DNA from: JABCPH02 sp963524305 | GTDB lineage: Bacteria > Fusobacteriota > Fusobacteriia > Fusobacteriales > Leptotrichiaceae | Assembly: GCA_963524305.1 (NCBI GenBank) | Contig: CAURGH010000011.1 | Span: forward strand, 10,228-74,227 | Reading direction: 5' to 3' | DNA: 64,000 bases | Shown here: positions 32,797 through 41,378 of the stretch, one piece after another | How positions within the stretch are numbered: position 1 is the stretch's first letter | Layout: every line of letters starts with the position of its first letter | Translations under genes and position numbers: made by a program | Notes under the pieces: model-generated | The model's database searches: none | What the model was told of the DNA's origin: nothing | Seen by the model: the letters and a program-made list of their open reading frames with translations, nothing else

Positions 32797-34124
32797 ATGG
32801 CAAGAGCGTAGGGTTAATGCTTGATATGGGACTTGGAAAAACGATAATAACCCTGACAGCAATTAACGAACTGAAGTTCAATATGTTTGAAGTTAATAAA
32901 GTTCTTATTATAGCACCGAAAAAAGTTGCAGAAAGCACCTGGTCTGGCGAAATTAAAAAATGGGATCATCTTAAATATTTGAAAATATCAAAAGTTTTAG
33001 GAAGTTTAACTAAAAGGATAAAAGCACTGAACACAGTTTCCGATATTTACATAATCAATCGTGAGAATGTTTCTTGGCTTGTTGAATATTATAAAAATGG
33101 GTGGCCGTTTGATATGGTTGTAGTTGACGAGTTTTCAAGTTTTAAGAATCACGCGAGTAAAAGATTTAAAGCTTTGAAACTTGTGCTTGGGAAAATAAAC
33201 AGAGTTGTTGGGCTGACTGGGACTCCGGCACCAAATGGGTTGAAAGATATTTGGTCTCAAATTTATTTACTGGATAGAGGGGAGCGTCTGGGGAAAAACA
33301 TAACTGCCTTTCGGGATAAATTCTTTGATTACAGAAGCTATGGAAGTTTTGGAGAATATTCCTTAAAGGAAGGAGCAGATTCAAGTATAAGAAATAAAAT
33401 TGGAGATATTTGTATCAGCATGAAGGCTGAAGATTATCTGGAACTTCCCGATATAACTTATAATGTGATTCCAGTAACATTGGATAATAGATCCTTGAAG
33501 AAATATGAAACTCTGGAAAAGGAATGGCTTTTGTCTTTAAACGATACAGAAGCCATAGATGTGGCAAATGCAGCAGCGCTTACAAATAAATTGTTGCAGC
33601 TGTCAAACGGAGCAGTTTATGATGACGAGAGAAATATTTATGAGATTCATAATTGCAAAATTGAAAGATTTTTAGAGCTTGTGGAAGAACTAAATGGAAA
33701 ATCTGCTTTAGTCTTTTATAATTTTAAACATGATTTGATTAGGCTGAAAAAAGCATTGTCAAAACTAAAGCTGGAAGTTAGGGAGCTAAAAACTCCTGAA
33801 GACGAAAAAGATTGGAATGCGGGGAAGATTGATATACTTTTGGCACATCCCGCGAGTGCAGCCTATGGACTTAATTTACAGACAGGTGGGAACCATATAG
33901 TATGGTTTGGTCTTAACTGGAGCTTGGAGCTTTACCAGCAGGCGAATAAAAGGCTTCACAGACAAGGACAAAAGGAAAAAGTTATAATTCATCACCTTGT
34001 TACTCAAAAAACAAGAGATGAGGATGTAATGAAAGCATTGCAAAGCAAAGGCGATGTTCAAGATGAATTACTGTCTAGTCTAAAAGCTAGGATTGAAAAA
34101 TATAAAAAAGAAGAGGAGAAGTAG
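32745..34124 (+). CDS. SNF2-family DEAD/DEAH-box helicase
   Basis: A 459-residue superfamily 2 SNF2-like helicase/translocase. Motifs are MLDMGLGKTIITLTAI (I), VVVDEFSSFKNHASKRFKAL (II, DEFS), VVGLTGTPAPNGLKDIWSQIYLLD (III), and in the second RecA domain LLAHPASAAYGLNLQTGGNHIVWFGLNWSLELYQQANKRLHRQGQ (V-VI). I chose the ATG at 32745, which has AAAGGGGAG 8 nt upstream, rather than an earlier ATG at 32652 buried in the VRR-NUC gene. The VRR-NUC/SNF2 pair is a conserved unit of the replication module. Confidence 0.93.
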   Translation: MEFVPHNYQKYCIDRIVNGKSVGLMLDMGLGKTIITLTAINELKFNMFEVNKVLIIAPKKVAESTWSGEIKKWDHLKYLKISKVLGSLTKRIKALNTVSDIYIINRENVSWLVEYYKNGWPFDMVVVDEFSSFKNHASKRFKALKLVLGKINRVVGLTGTPAPNGLKDIWSQIYLLDRGERLGKNITAFRDKFFDYRSYGSFGEYSLKEGADSSIRNKIGDICISMKAEDYLELPDITYNVIPVTLDNRSLKKYETLEKEWLLSLNDTEAIDVANAAALTNKLLQLSNGAVYDDERNIYEIHNCKIERFLELVEELNGKSALVFYNFKHDLIRLKKALSKLKLEVRELKTPEDEKDWNAGKIDILLAHPASAAYGLNLQTGGNHIVWFGLNWSLELYQQANKRLHRQGQKEKVIIHHLVTQKTRDEDVMKALQSKGDVQDELLSSLKARIEKYKKEEEK

Positions 34125-34652
34125 ATGGAACAATGGGAAATGATGGCTAAAATGGTCAAGGAATTTTATTTGGCTTTCAAGCAGGAAGAATTTTTAAATA
34201 AGAATATGACAGATGAGAGAGTTCATTTAAGAGATTTACTGCTTATGGAAGAGAAAACGGAGTACATGAAAGCCGAAATAGAAAATGATACGGTGGGGAA
34301 ACTAGATGCAGTTGTGGATATGGCTTATGTGTATATAGGAACATTATTAGAGCAATGTAAAGGAAATGTCGATCTTGTTGCGAGAATACTATATTTTGAT
34401 ACGATGGATCCTGAATTGATTGGGATTTTAAATAAAATTGAAAAAAATAATTTTAATGGGATATTTCTTACAGCATTTAAAGAAGTTCATCGTTCTAATA
34501 TGACGAAATTAGATAAGAATGGACAACCTGTTTATTACACGAAAGGAGCTAAAAAAGGTAAAATAGGAAAAAGTGAACTGTTTGAAGAACCGAAGTTAAA
34601 AGAAATTATTGAAGGAGAAGACAAGATTGAAACAAGTGATTATTTACAGTGA
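34125..34652 (+). CDS. MazG-like/phosphoribosyl-ATP pyrophosphohydrolase-like protein
   Basis: A 175-residue protein with an all-alpha NTP pyrophosphatase core: LRDLLLMEEKTEYMKAEIENDTVGKLDAVVDMAYVYIGTLLE (about residues 37-80) has the E-E-x-x-E and K/L-D-x-x-x-D pattern. The C-terminal FKEVHRSNMTKLDKNGQPVYYTKGAKKGKIGKSELFEEPKL is typical of phage relatives. It may hydrolyse nucleotides or nucleotide signals such as ppGpp to support phage growth. It starts immediately after the helicase stop codon. Confidence 0.8.
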   Translation: MEQWEMMAKMVKEFYLAFKQEEFLNKNMTDERVHLRDLLLMEEKTEYMKAEIENDTVGKLDAVVDMAYVYIGTLLEQCKGNVDLVARILYFDTMDPELIGILNKIEKNNFNGIFLTAFKEVHRSNMTKLDKNGQPVYYTKGAKKGKIGKSELFEEPKLKEIIEGEDKIETSDYLQ

Positions 34653-34872
34653 AAATGGAAATGGTGTAATAGTTAGAAAGAAGAGTAAAAAAGAATTAGA
34701 AAAATGGCTAAATTGGGAAGTTGATATGAGACAAAGATTGAATGTGCATAAAAGAATAGAAGTGTATGGATTTAATTTTAATTATAAAAATTTTTCAGAT
34801 AAAATTTTGTTAATGCTATTTGAGAAATCAAAAAATGATATGTTTAATAGAATGTTTATTAAACTGTACTAG
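34627..34872 (+). CDS. Hypothetical small protein
   Basis: An 81-residue protein starting at TTG 34627, 9 nt after AAGGAG, overlapping the MazG-like gene end by 26 bp. It begins MKQVIIYSENGNGVIVRKKSKKELEKWLNWEVD and has no recognised motif. The overlap and coupling support expression; function unknown. Confidence 0.55.
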   Translation: MKQVIIYSENGNGVIVRKKSKKELEKWLNWEVDMRQRLNVHKRIEVYGFNFNYKNFSDKILLMLFEKSKNDMFNRMFIKLY

Positions 34873-34904
34873 AAATTCAGTGGAAAGGAAGAATAAAAAA
34901 ATAT

Positions 34905-35411
34905 ATGAATGAAGAAGATATAGAAAAAATTGCGGATAAAATATTTGAAAAGATGGAAAAAAGAAAATCAGGGGATAAATACACGGAGACAGAGGCAATG
35001 CTTAGGTCTTATCCGCTTTATAAAATTAATTTAAAAAGAAATGAGGATGAAATAACACAAATAAAAGAAAAAGGGTTGAGAGCAATAAAATCAAAACCTG
35101 TTTTTTCTGAAAATATAAAAGGAGGGATTATTAAAATTGAAGGGATTCCCGAAAAGGAATTAAGTCGAATCGAGTATTTGGAGGGAGAAAACAGAAAATT
35201 GGAAAAAAGAATTTTTAGGGTGGAAGATGCTTTGAAATATTTTGAAAGAGATAAATATTTTAAAATTATCGAATTGAGATATTTTAAAAATTTTACTATA
35301 GAGGAAATATCGGAAGAAATAGGAGTAACTGAGAAGACTATAGGAAAAAATAGAACGAGATTGGTTGAAGGAATACAGTATTTACTCTTTCCGGAAGTTT
35401 TACTTGACTAA
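34905..35411 (+). CDS. ArpU/sigma-like late transcriptional regulator
   Basis: A 168-residue protein with a central coiled coil (LSRIEYLEGENRKLEKRIFRVEDALKYF, about residues 86-113) and a C-terminal sigma region-4-like HTH (KIIELRYFKNFTIEEISEEIGVTEKTIGKNRTRLVEGIQ, about residues 118-157). ArpU/RinA-type proteins at this place, last before terS, activate late transcription. Immediately downstream are three direct repeats of TTGACTA and a consensus promoter, its probable target. AAAGGAAG precedes the ATG. Confidence 0.8.
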   Translation: MNEEDIEKIADKIFEKMEKRKSGDKYTETEAMLRSYPLYKINLKRNEDEITQIKEKGLRAIKSKPVFSENIKGGIIKIEGIPEKELSRIEYLEGENRKLEKRIFRVEDALKYFERDKYFKIIELRYFKNFTIEEISEEIGVTEKTIGKNRTRLVEGIQYLLFPEVLLD

Positions 35412-35447
35412 AATTACCTTTTGACTACCTTTTTAGTACCTTGACTA
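35404..35447 (+). repeat. Three TTGACTA direct repeats upstream of the late promoter
   Basis: TTGACTA occurs at 35404, 35421 and 35441, each followed by a TACCT-like element (spacing 17 and 20 bp). The last copy forms the -35 box of the late promoter. They could be activator sites of the ArpU-like protein. Confidence 0.5.
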
Positions 35448-35468
35448 TACCTTTTTTTATGGTATAAT
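35441..35468 (+). promoter_or_regulatory. Late promoter
   Basis: TTGACT (35441-35446), 16 bp, TATAAT (35463-35468). It is the only strong promoter between the early genes and the morphogenesis genes. Confidence 0.75.
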
Positions 35469-35474
35469 ATGTTA

Positions 35475-35571
35475 TATTGAGATTTTTGGAAATTGACAAT
35501 CAATGTCAATGACCGATGAATTTGATTAGCTATATTAGGAATTAAGACAGTTTAAAAGCTGTCTTTTTTTT
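35475..35571 (+). ncRNA. Possible late leader RNA ending at an intrinsic terminator
   Basis: Between the late promoter and terS lies a roughly 97-nt stretch with a perfect hairpin ATTGACA/TGTCAAT (35492-35510, 5-nt loop) and a terminator at its end. Transcription from the late promoter would yield a short RNA unless termination is overcome, so this may be an attenuator/antitermination leader or a small RNA. Confidence 0.45.
35544..35571 (+). terminator. Terminator ahead of terS
   Basis: AAGACAG (35544-35550) pairs with CTGTCTT (35559-35565), followed by eight T residues. It lies between the late promoter and the small terminase gene. Confidence 0.8.
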
Positions 35572-35593
35572 GTTACAGAAGGAGGCGGTGGCA

Positions 35594-35995
35594 TTGAAAT
35601 TAAATGCAAGGCAGAAGGCTTTTTGTGAATATTATGTAGCTAGTGGAAATGCTACTGAATCCGCAATAAAGGCTGGGTATAGTGAAAAATATACAAATAA
35701 AAATGTTAGTAAAATACGGCAAAATACGGCAGTACAGGAATACATAAAAGAATTACAAGAAAAAGCAAAAACGAGTAGAATAATGACAGCTGTTGAAAGA
35801 AGAGAATTTTTGACGGAAGTCATTAAAAATGGAAAAGAGAAAATACAAGACAGGTTAAAGGCTTTGGATATTTTGAATAAAATGGATGGTGAATATATTG
35901 AGAAAATGCAGCTGTCAGGACACTTAAATACCAATCCTTTTTCTGAACTTACTATCGAAGAGTTAAGAGTGTTAGCTGGTGGTAAGAGTGGATAA
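35594..35995 (+). CDS. terS: Terminase small subunit
   Basis: A 133-residue terminase small subunit (Terminase_2 family). The N-terminal LNARQKAFCEYYVASGNATESAIKAGYSEKYTNKNVSKI (about residues 3-41) is the DNA-binding HTH, followed by the oligomerisation helices and an acidic C-terminus (FSELTIEELRVLAGG) that contacts TerL. The start is the TTG at 35594, 8 nt after GGAGG; GTG at 35588 is too near the ribosome site. It recognises the packaging site. The gene overlaps terL by a few bases. Confidence 0.9.
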   Translation: MKLNARQKAFCEYYVASGNATESAIKAGYSEKYTNKNVSKIRQNTAVQEYIKELQEKAKTSRIMTAVERREFLTEVIKNGKEKIQDRLKALDILNKMDGEYIEKMQLSGHLNTNPFSELTIEELRVLAGGKSG

Positions 35996-37439
35996 GATGG
36001 AAATGATACGGCTGGAAGCAACTAAGGAGCTTTCACGACGAAATTTGCTAGATTTCCTTATTTTTGATGGGAATGGAAGATATAAAAATTCTAGGCATAT
36101 ACAGTTTTTGACTGATAAGGCCCAGCAATTTTTGGAAGATGTGAAAGCTGGTAAAAGTCCAAGACTTTATATTTGTATGCCGCCACGACATTCTAAATCG
36201 GAAACTATGACGAAGAAATTTCCTGCTTGGATAATTGGGAATAATCCTGACTATGAGATTATAATTGCGAGTTATTCAATGGATTTGGCTAGAGATTTTG
36301 GGAAAATAGCAAGAGATACTTATAGAGAGCACAGTAAAAATGGGACTGGGATTTTTAATAATATCATCGACAGGGATAAGAGTGCCGGTGATAACTGGGG
36401 AATTTCAGAACATCGTGGTGCTGTTGTGAGTACAGGTGTTGGAGGAAGTGCAACAGGTAAGGGGGCGCATATTGCGATTATTGATGATCCGTTTAAGAAT
36501 AGAGAAGACGCTAACAGTAAACTTCAAAGAGACAAGGTCTGGGCCTGGTATCAGTCAACTATTCGGACAAGATTGGCACCTGGTGGCGGGATTATAATTA
36601 TTCAAACCAGGTGGCATGAGGATGACTTGGTCGGTAGAATTTCTAAAGAGATGGAAAGCGGTACTGGAGAAGTTTTTGAGAGTATTGTGCTTCCAGCAAT
36701 TGCCGAAGAAAATGATATTTTAGGAAGAAATGTTGGAGAGGCATTATGGGAAGAACGGTACGGATTGAAAGAACTTAAAAATATTAAAAAGGCGATAGGT
36801 AGCCGTGAATTTGCGGCACTTTATCAGCAGAGGCCCCAAATTGAAGACGGCGGACTTTTTAAACGGCAGTACTTTAAATATTTTTATATTGATAATGACT
36901 TCATCAAAACTTCTGATAAAAATGTAAATGTGAAAGATTGCTTTTATTTTCAAACAATAGATACCGCTATGAGTACTCGAAAAAATAGTGATTATACGGC
37001 AATCGCTACTTTTATGTGCGATAGGGAATGGAACTTGTATTTAGTTGATTTAATGCTTGAAAGATTAGAAGTTCCTGACCAATGGAATGTGATTAAGGAA
37101 TTTAGGAACAGATATAAGTTGAGATTTCAAACTATTGAGAGCAAAAGTAGCGGTATTGGGATAATTCAGCAGGCGAACAGAGAGGGAATGCCCTTAAAGG
37201 AATTGAAAGCCGATACTGATAAAATGACAAGGGCCTTGAACATATCAGTTATGTTTGAAAATGGGAAAGTTTATTTCAATAAAAATTTGGATAAACTTTT
37301 TGAGCTTGAAGAGGAACTTTTGAAATTTCCAAATGCTTTGCATGATGACGCTGTTGATGTGTGCAGTTATGCAGGCATTGTTATAAATGATTTGATTCAA
37401 AATTCGAAAAGATATATTAGAAAATTTATAAGTGTGTAG
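35988..37439 (+). CDS. terL: Terminase large subunit
   Basis: The packaging motor, 483 residues. The ATPase domain shows ICMPPRHSKSETMTKKFPAWIIG (Walker A-like, adenine-binding), IIASYSMDLARDFGK, the Walker B HIAIIDDPFKN and the coupling motif IIQTRWHEDDL. The RNase H-like nuclease domain has FQTIDTAMSTRKNSDYTAI and the C-terminal FPNALHDDAVDVCSYAG with catalytic Asp residues. The start is uncertain: GTG 35988 is 5 nt after GGTGG, and ATG 35997 is also possible. It works with TerS and the portal at the procapsid vertex. Confidence 0.94.
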   Translation: MDKMEMIRLEATKELSRRNLLDFLIFDGNGRYKNSRHIQFLTDKAQQFLEDVKAGKSPRLYICMPPRHSKSETMTKKFPAWIIGNNPDYEIIIASYSMDLARDFGKIARDTYREHSKNGTGIFNNIIDRDKSAGDNWGISEHRGAVVSTGVGGSATGKGAHIAIIDDPFKNREDANSKLQRDKVWAWYQSTIRTRLAPGGGIIIIQTRWHEDDLVGRISKEMESGTGEVFESIVLPAIAEENDILGRNVGEALWEERYGLKELKNIKKAIGSREFAALYQQRPQIEDGGLFKRQYFKYFYIDNDFIKTSDKNVNVKDCFYFQTIDTAMSTRKNSDYTAIATFMCDREWNLYLVDLMLERLEVPDQWNVIKEFRNRYKLRFQTIESKSSGIGIIQQANREGMPLKELKADTDKMTRALNISVMFENGKVYFNKNLDKLFELEEELLKFPNALHDDAVDVCSYAGIVINDLIQNSKRYIRKFISV

Positions 37440-37451
37440 AAAGGAGGAAAT

Positions 37452-40220
37452 GTGAGTATCAGGGAAAATGTAGTAAGTGCTTTGGTAAAAGAAATAATAT
37501 CGCTTGGTTCTGTTTCTTATAGCGGAGATATTGATGATGAAACATTGCAGAAGATGTTGGCTGATGTCGATGTGGCACAGGCTATACAGCTTATGACGCA
37601 AAGTGTGACATCGAAAGAGTGGAAAATTGAGACGGATATGCCTGAGTATCTGGAAACAGCTGAAAGTATTCAAGAAAGATTTAATAATTTTAATATGGTT
37701 AAACTTTTGGAAAATGTGCTGAGATCGGAAATATATAAGAAATCTATATTTGAGATTATTTATGGCAAAGATGATACAGGTGGAACAGTGATTGATGATT
37801 TGGTATTGTTGCCGAATAAATATATAAAATATAACAAGGATAACGGTTGGATGATTAAAACTCGTGATAGTGAGATTGTTATTGCGAAAGAACCCAACCG
37901 TTTTTTAGTTTGCGTTAATGAAGAAAGACTGGATAATTTACAGGGAAGTTCAGATTTGTTGCCGCTTGTTCCAGTATTCAAGGCTAAAGAGCATTTGGAG
38001 AGTAAGTTAAATGCGATTATAGAAAAATATGGGGATATTATAACGGTATTCGCTTATGAACCTGCTGTTGAAACAGATCCGCCAGAAGTTATTAAAGCTA
38101 GGCAAAAAGATGTGGAAGCACAGGCTAAAGATTTAAAAAATGCTAAAGGTAAAGATGTGCTGGCAGTACCGAGTGCTGGGGAGAAATCACTTGATGACTT
38201 CATAAAATTTATTAAATTAGATGATTTGAAACCTGAAATCTATCAGGAATTGTTAAGCGAGAAGTCAAAAGCAGTGCAAAGATATTTGCTTGGAAGTACA
38301 TTAGTAGTTGGAGTGGATGGAAATAGCGGTAATAGGGCCTTGGGTGAAGTTCATAAGGAACAGCAAAATTATAAGATAGAATCTAAAGTCAAAAAGATTA
38401 GGGACTGGATTCAAAAACTTATCGAGCTGGATTCTGTCTTGTATGGGTACGACCCCAGCAAGTTTTATTTTAAGTTTGTCGAGGAGATTGACGAAAAAGA
38501 AACATTGGAGCTGGAAGATAAGAAAGCAAAAACTATGACTGAGAAAGTGAACTCTATAGTTAAAATTATGGAGAGCGGATATGCCTTTACTAAAGATAAG
38601 ATAGCAGAAATGCTGGGCGTGGATGTGATTGACTTGGTGGAGGTAGAGAAGACTGAAGTAAGTGAGTTCGCCAAAGATAAAAAAAAACTGAACATCAATA
38701 AAATAAATGAGAAACGAAAATTAATTGAAAGGAATCAGGCTAGATTTGACAGATTTGTTGAAAATAATTTTAAAAGATGGCAGAAGGATGTATTGAAAGC
38801 TGTACAAGAAAAGATAGAAAAAGCTAAAGATATTTCAGATTTCTATGACTTGAACTTTAACTATGAAAATATACTGGAAGACTTAATGCTAATGTCAACT
38901 TTGCAGGGATTTGACAATGCTGCTATGGTCGATAACGGAGTAACAGAATTTGCAAATACTAGAACCAAGACAAAGAATGCCGCACTTGATAATTTCCTGA
39001 AAAAACATCCCGCCTTATACACTGATGTGGAAAAAGAAATGGACTATTCAAGGCAAAAGTATTTTTGGATAAAGAAGATTACAGATGTCAATGTGACAGA
39101 AAAAATATTTAAGCAGATGTCGAATATACTTGAGAATGGCGGAACATTTAAAGACTGGAAAAAAGATGTGGATAAAATCCTGTCAGAGAGCGGATTAAAG
39201 CTAAATGAGGGATATTTAAAAACCGTATTCAGAACAAATATGAATCATGCTTATAACGCAGGTATTCATTTGAAAGTTGACAAGTACAAAGAGCGTTATC
39301 CATATTATCGCTACTGCGGTATTTTAGATGGAAGAGAACAGCAGCATACAAAGGAACTTGATGGAAAAATATTTAAAGTGGGGACGCCTGAAGCTGACAA
39401 ATACTTTCCGCCAAATGGATTTAATTGCAGATGTTATACCGTGTCCTTAACTGAAGATGAAGTAGATCCGAGTGAAGTTGTAAGCAGTGATGACATTGGC
39501 TTGGATGTGGGAAGTTTTGGGGATAATATAGGCGATGTTGACTATATAGAAACACTTGAGAATAGTTATAGGCAAAAAGTTAAAATTGTTGAAGAAATTG
39601 AAAATGAAGTATTGCAAAAAGTTGAAAATAGAGTTAAAATTAATTATAAAGAAGCCGATGATAAAATTATTAAAAAATATGAGAATAAAACTTTTGAAGT
39701 CTTTGGATATAATCCAGGAGATGGAGAATTAACAAAGAAAGAAGTAGAGTCATTTAAAAGATACACAGGCGATGAATATACAAAAATAAATAAATATCTC
39801 CGTGGCGAAATGAAAGATGACATGATTTACGATGAGTATTATGGAGATTACTATGGATTAGGTAATGTTACATCGGATATAAAGAGAGTTTTATCTAAAC
39901 ATAAACTGGAAGATGACTTAAAATTATATCGAGGTGTTAGTGAACCAGAATTTAACTATTTAAAAGAAAATAACACTTTTAATCAATTTATATCAACTTC
40001 ATTTGATGAAAATATAGCAAATGATTTTATGGATGAAGTTGAAAATTCAAAAGCGTATAAAGTAATTGTAAATGCTCCAAAAGGTACACAGGGTCTTTAC
40101 ATTAATGGTAAAGGTGCTTATGAGGATGAAAAAGAATTCATATTAAATGTTGGGCAAAAGTATAAGATTTTAAAATTTGAAGATGGTATTTTACATTTGG
40201 AAGTGATGAAAAATGAATGA
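37452..40220 (+). CDS. Portal-MuF fusion with C-terminal ADP-ribosyltransferase toxin domain
   Basis: A 922-residue three-part protein starting at GTG after AAAGGAGG. Residues 1 to about 410 are a Mu gp29-like (DUF935) portal, with MSIRENVVSALVKEI and QRYLLGSTLVVGVDGNSGNRALGEVHKEQQ. Residues about 470-680 are a Mu gpF-type minor head domain with the signature VFRTNMNHAYNAG through GREQQHTKELDGKIF to PPNGFNCRC. After an acidic, coiled linker, residues about 740-922 match an ADP-ribosyltransferase exoenzyme domain: LYRGVSE (Arg827), FISTSFDE (S848-T849-S850) and YEDEKEFIL with the E893-x-E895 pair. The ART domain is not needed for a virion portal, and such C-terminal toxins on MuF proteins are known as MuF polymorphic toxins. 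The next gene overlaps by 8 bp and may encode immunity. Confidence 0.9.
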   Translation: MSIRENVVSALVKEIISLGSVSYSGDIDDETLQKMLADVDVAQAIQLMTQSVTSKEWKIETDMPEYLETAESIQERFNNFNMVKLLENVLRSEIYKKSIFEIIYGKDDTGGTVIDDLVLLPNKYIKYNKDNGWMIKTRDSEIVIAKEPNRFLVCVNEERLDNLQGSSDLLPLVPVFKAKEHLESKLNAIIEKYGDIITVFAYEPAVETDPPEVIKARQKDVEAQAKDLKNAKGKDVLAVPSAGEKSLDDFIKFIKLDDLKPEIYQELLSEKSKAVQRYLLGSTLVVGVDGNSGNRALGEVHKEQQNYKIESKVKKIRDWIQKLIELDSVLYGYDPSKFYFKFVEEIDEKETLELEDKKAKTMTEKVNSIVKIMESGYAFTKDKIAEMLGVDVIDLVEVEKTEVSEFAKDKKKLNINKINEKRKLIERNQARFDRFVENNFKRWQKDVLKAVQEKIEKAKDISDFYDLNFNYENILEDLMLMSTLQGFDNAAMVDNGVTEFANTRTKTKNAALDNFLKKHPALYTDVEKEMDYSRQKYFWIKKITDVNVTEKIFKQMSNILENGGTFKDWKKDVDKILSESGLKLNEGYLKTVFRTNMNHAYNAGIHLKVDKYKERYPYYRYCGILDGREQQHTKELDGKIFKVGTPEADKYFPPNGFNCRCYTVSLTEDEVDPSEVVSSDDIGLDVGSFGDNIGDVDYIETLENSYRQKVKIVEEIENEVLQKVENRVKINYKEADDKIIKKYENKTFEVFGYNPGDGELTKKEVESFKRYTGDEYTKINKYLRGEMKDDMIYDEYYGDYYGLGNVTSDIKRVLSKHKLEDDLKLYRGVSEPEFNYLKENNTFNQFISTSFDENIANDFMDEVENSKAYKVIVNAPKGTQGLYINGKGAYEDEKEFILNVGQKYKILKFEDGILHLEVMKNE

Positions 40221-40560
40221 AAAAACTAAATTGAAAAAGTTAAGAGAAAAATACAGTAATTTAGATCACCCACATTGGACAAAAGAGCAGTGGCTAAAAA
40301 AAATAGATGTTATCTTTAAAGAAGGTCATTGGAGTGAAAAATGGGATTTAAAAACACAGATTATAAGAGAGCTTGAAAAATGCTATACTGCACCTAGAAA
40401 GAGAGCTAAAGTATTAGAAAGTGAGTTAGCATATTTAGGGGATAAAGATGTTCAACGAAAAAGAGAAGTTGAGAGTATTTTAGAAAAGGAAAAGAAAAGC
40501 AGATGGGGTATTTTCAATAAAAGAGTAGATGATGCATTAAAATGGTACAACCAATTATAA
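40213..40560 (+). CDS. Small protein overlapping the MuF-ART gene; candidate immunity protein
   Basis: A 115-residue charged protein (LREKYSNLDHPHWTKEQWLKKIDVIFKEGHWSEKWDLKTQIIRELEKCY ...) with no family known to me. Its ATG lies within the last codons of the portal-MuF-ART gene (8-bp overlap), so it is translated with the toxin domain. Toxin-immunity pairs have exactly this coupling. It is not a known head protein. The immunity function is inference from position. Confidence 0.6.
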   Translation: MNEKTKLKKLREKYSNLDHPHWTKEQWLKKIDVIFKEGHWSEKWDLKTQIIRELEKCYTAPRKRAKVLESELAYLGDKDVQRKREVESILEKEKKSRWGIFNKRVDDALKWYNQL

Positions 40561-40613
40561 AAAAGGTAGATTTATTGATTTATTTATTGATTTATTGAAT
40601 GGGAGTGGAAGGA

Positions 40614-40832
40614 ATGGAAGGAAAAAAATCATTAACCGAAGCTCTAAAAATATTTGAAGAAGGTATTTCTGATGACAAGTTCGAACCTGAAGAAACTCAA
40701 GAAGAGAGAAATGCAAGATTTGCAAAAATGACGCCAAAAGAAAGAATAAAAGCAATAATTTCTGAGGCATTCGATTCGGCTAATGACGTTTTTTTAACAG
40801 AGGAAGAAGAAAAAGAGTACGGGTACGAATAG
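40614..40832 (+). CDS. Small acidic protein, second candidate in the toxin cassette
   Basis: A 72-residue very acidic protein (MEGKKSLTEALKIFEEGISDDKFEPEETQEERNARFAKMTPKERI ... EEEEKEYGYE). The ATG at 40614 lies 8 nt after GGAG; an in-frame ATG at 40599 lacks a ribosome site. Acidic small proteins often neutralise toxins, but no family is recognised. TTGATTTAT repeats (about 40568-40598) lie between it and the preceding gene, and a terminator follows directly. Confidence 0.55.
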   Translation: MEGKKSLTEALKIFEEGISDDKFEPEETQEERNARFAKMTPKERIKAIISEAFDSANDVFLTEEEEKEYGYE

Positions 40833-40846
40833 TTACTGAAAACTGG

Positions 40847-40877
40847 TCACAGTTATTAATTTAGCTGTGATTTTTTT
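40847..40877 (+). terminator. Terminator closing the toxin cassette
   Basis: TCACAG (40847-40852) and CTGTGA (40865-40870) with a 12-nt loop, followed by seven T residues. It lies inside the late operon, so it may attenuate rather than stop late transcription. Confidence 0.65.
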
Positions 40878-40892
40878 ATGAAAGGACTTATT

Positions 40893-41372
40893 ATGAGAAT
40901 TACTATAACAACCAATCTCGATAGTGCGGGTTCCAGTTTTAAGGAAAGACTTGGAAGCGTTAGTAAGGAAGAAATGTTTGACGAGATAGCATTTTATATG
41001 GAAAATGAAATGCGAAAAAGGTTTGACAGCGGAACAGATTATCAGGGAAATGCGTGGGCCTCTTTGAAAATCAGAAAAGGGAAACCGCTTAATGACACAG
41101 GAATGCTTAAAGGCTCTTTGGGGACAGCGACGATAAAGGGAAACAGTATTTCAATATTCAGTAATTTAGTTTATGCAGGGATTCACGATAGAGGTGGAAC
41201 TATAACGCCTAAGAATGCTAAAGTTCTGCATTTTAAAGTCGGTGGCACTGATTACTTTGCTAAATCAGTAACTATTCCTAAACGGCAGTTTAGCGGTATC
41301 AGTGATAAAAATAAAGAGGATTTGAAAAAAATTATTAATGATTATCTTGCTAGTAAGAAATTATTTTTATAA
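40893..41372 (+). CDS. Phage virion morphogenesis (Mu gpG-like) protein
   Basis: A 159-residue protein of the phage virion morphogenesis family related to Mu gpG, a tail completion/head-tail joining protein. Diagnostic sequence: MRKRFDSGTDYQGNAWASLKIRKGKPLNDTGMLKGSLGTATIKGNSISIFSNLVYAGIHDRGGTI. The ATG at 40893 sits 6 nt after AAAGGA; an in-frame ATG at 40878 precedes that site. In Mu the gene also follows the gpF gene, so the toxin cassette was inserted between F and G homologues. Confidence 0.88.
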   Translation: MRITITTNLDSAGSSFKERLGSVSKEEMFDEIAFYMENEMRKRFDSGTDYQGNAWASLKIRKGKPLNDTGMLKGSLGTATIKGNSISIFSNLVYAGIHDRGGTITPKNAKVLHFKVGGTDYFAKSVTIPKRQFSGISDKNKEDLKKIINDYLASKKLFL

Positions 41373-41378
41373 ATTATG

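Noticed and set aside
37452..40220. Portal and MuF as two separate genes joined by sequencing error
   Set aside because: The frame is open throughout, the linker is protein-like, and no ribosome site or start is placed at the domain border.
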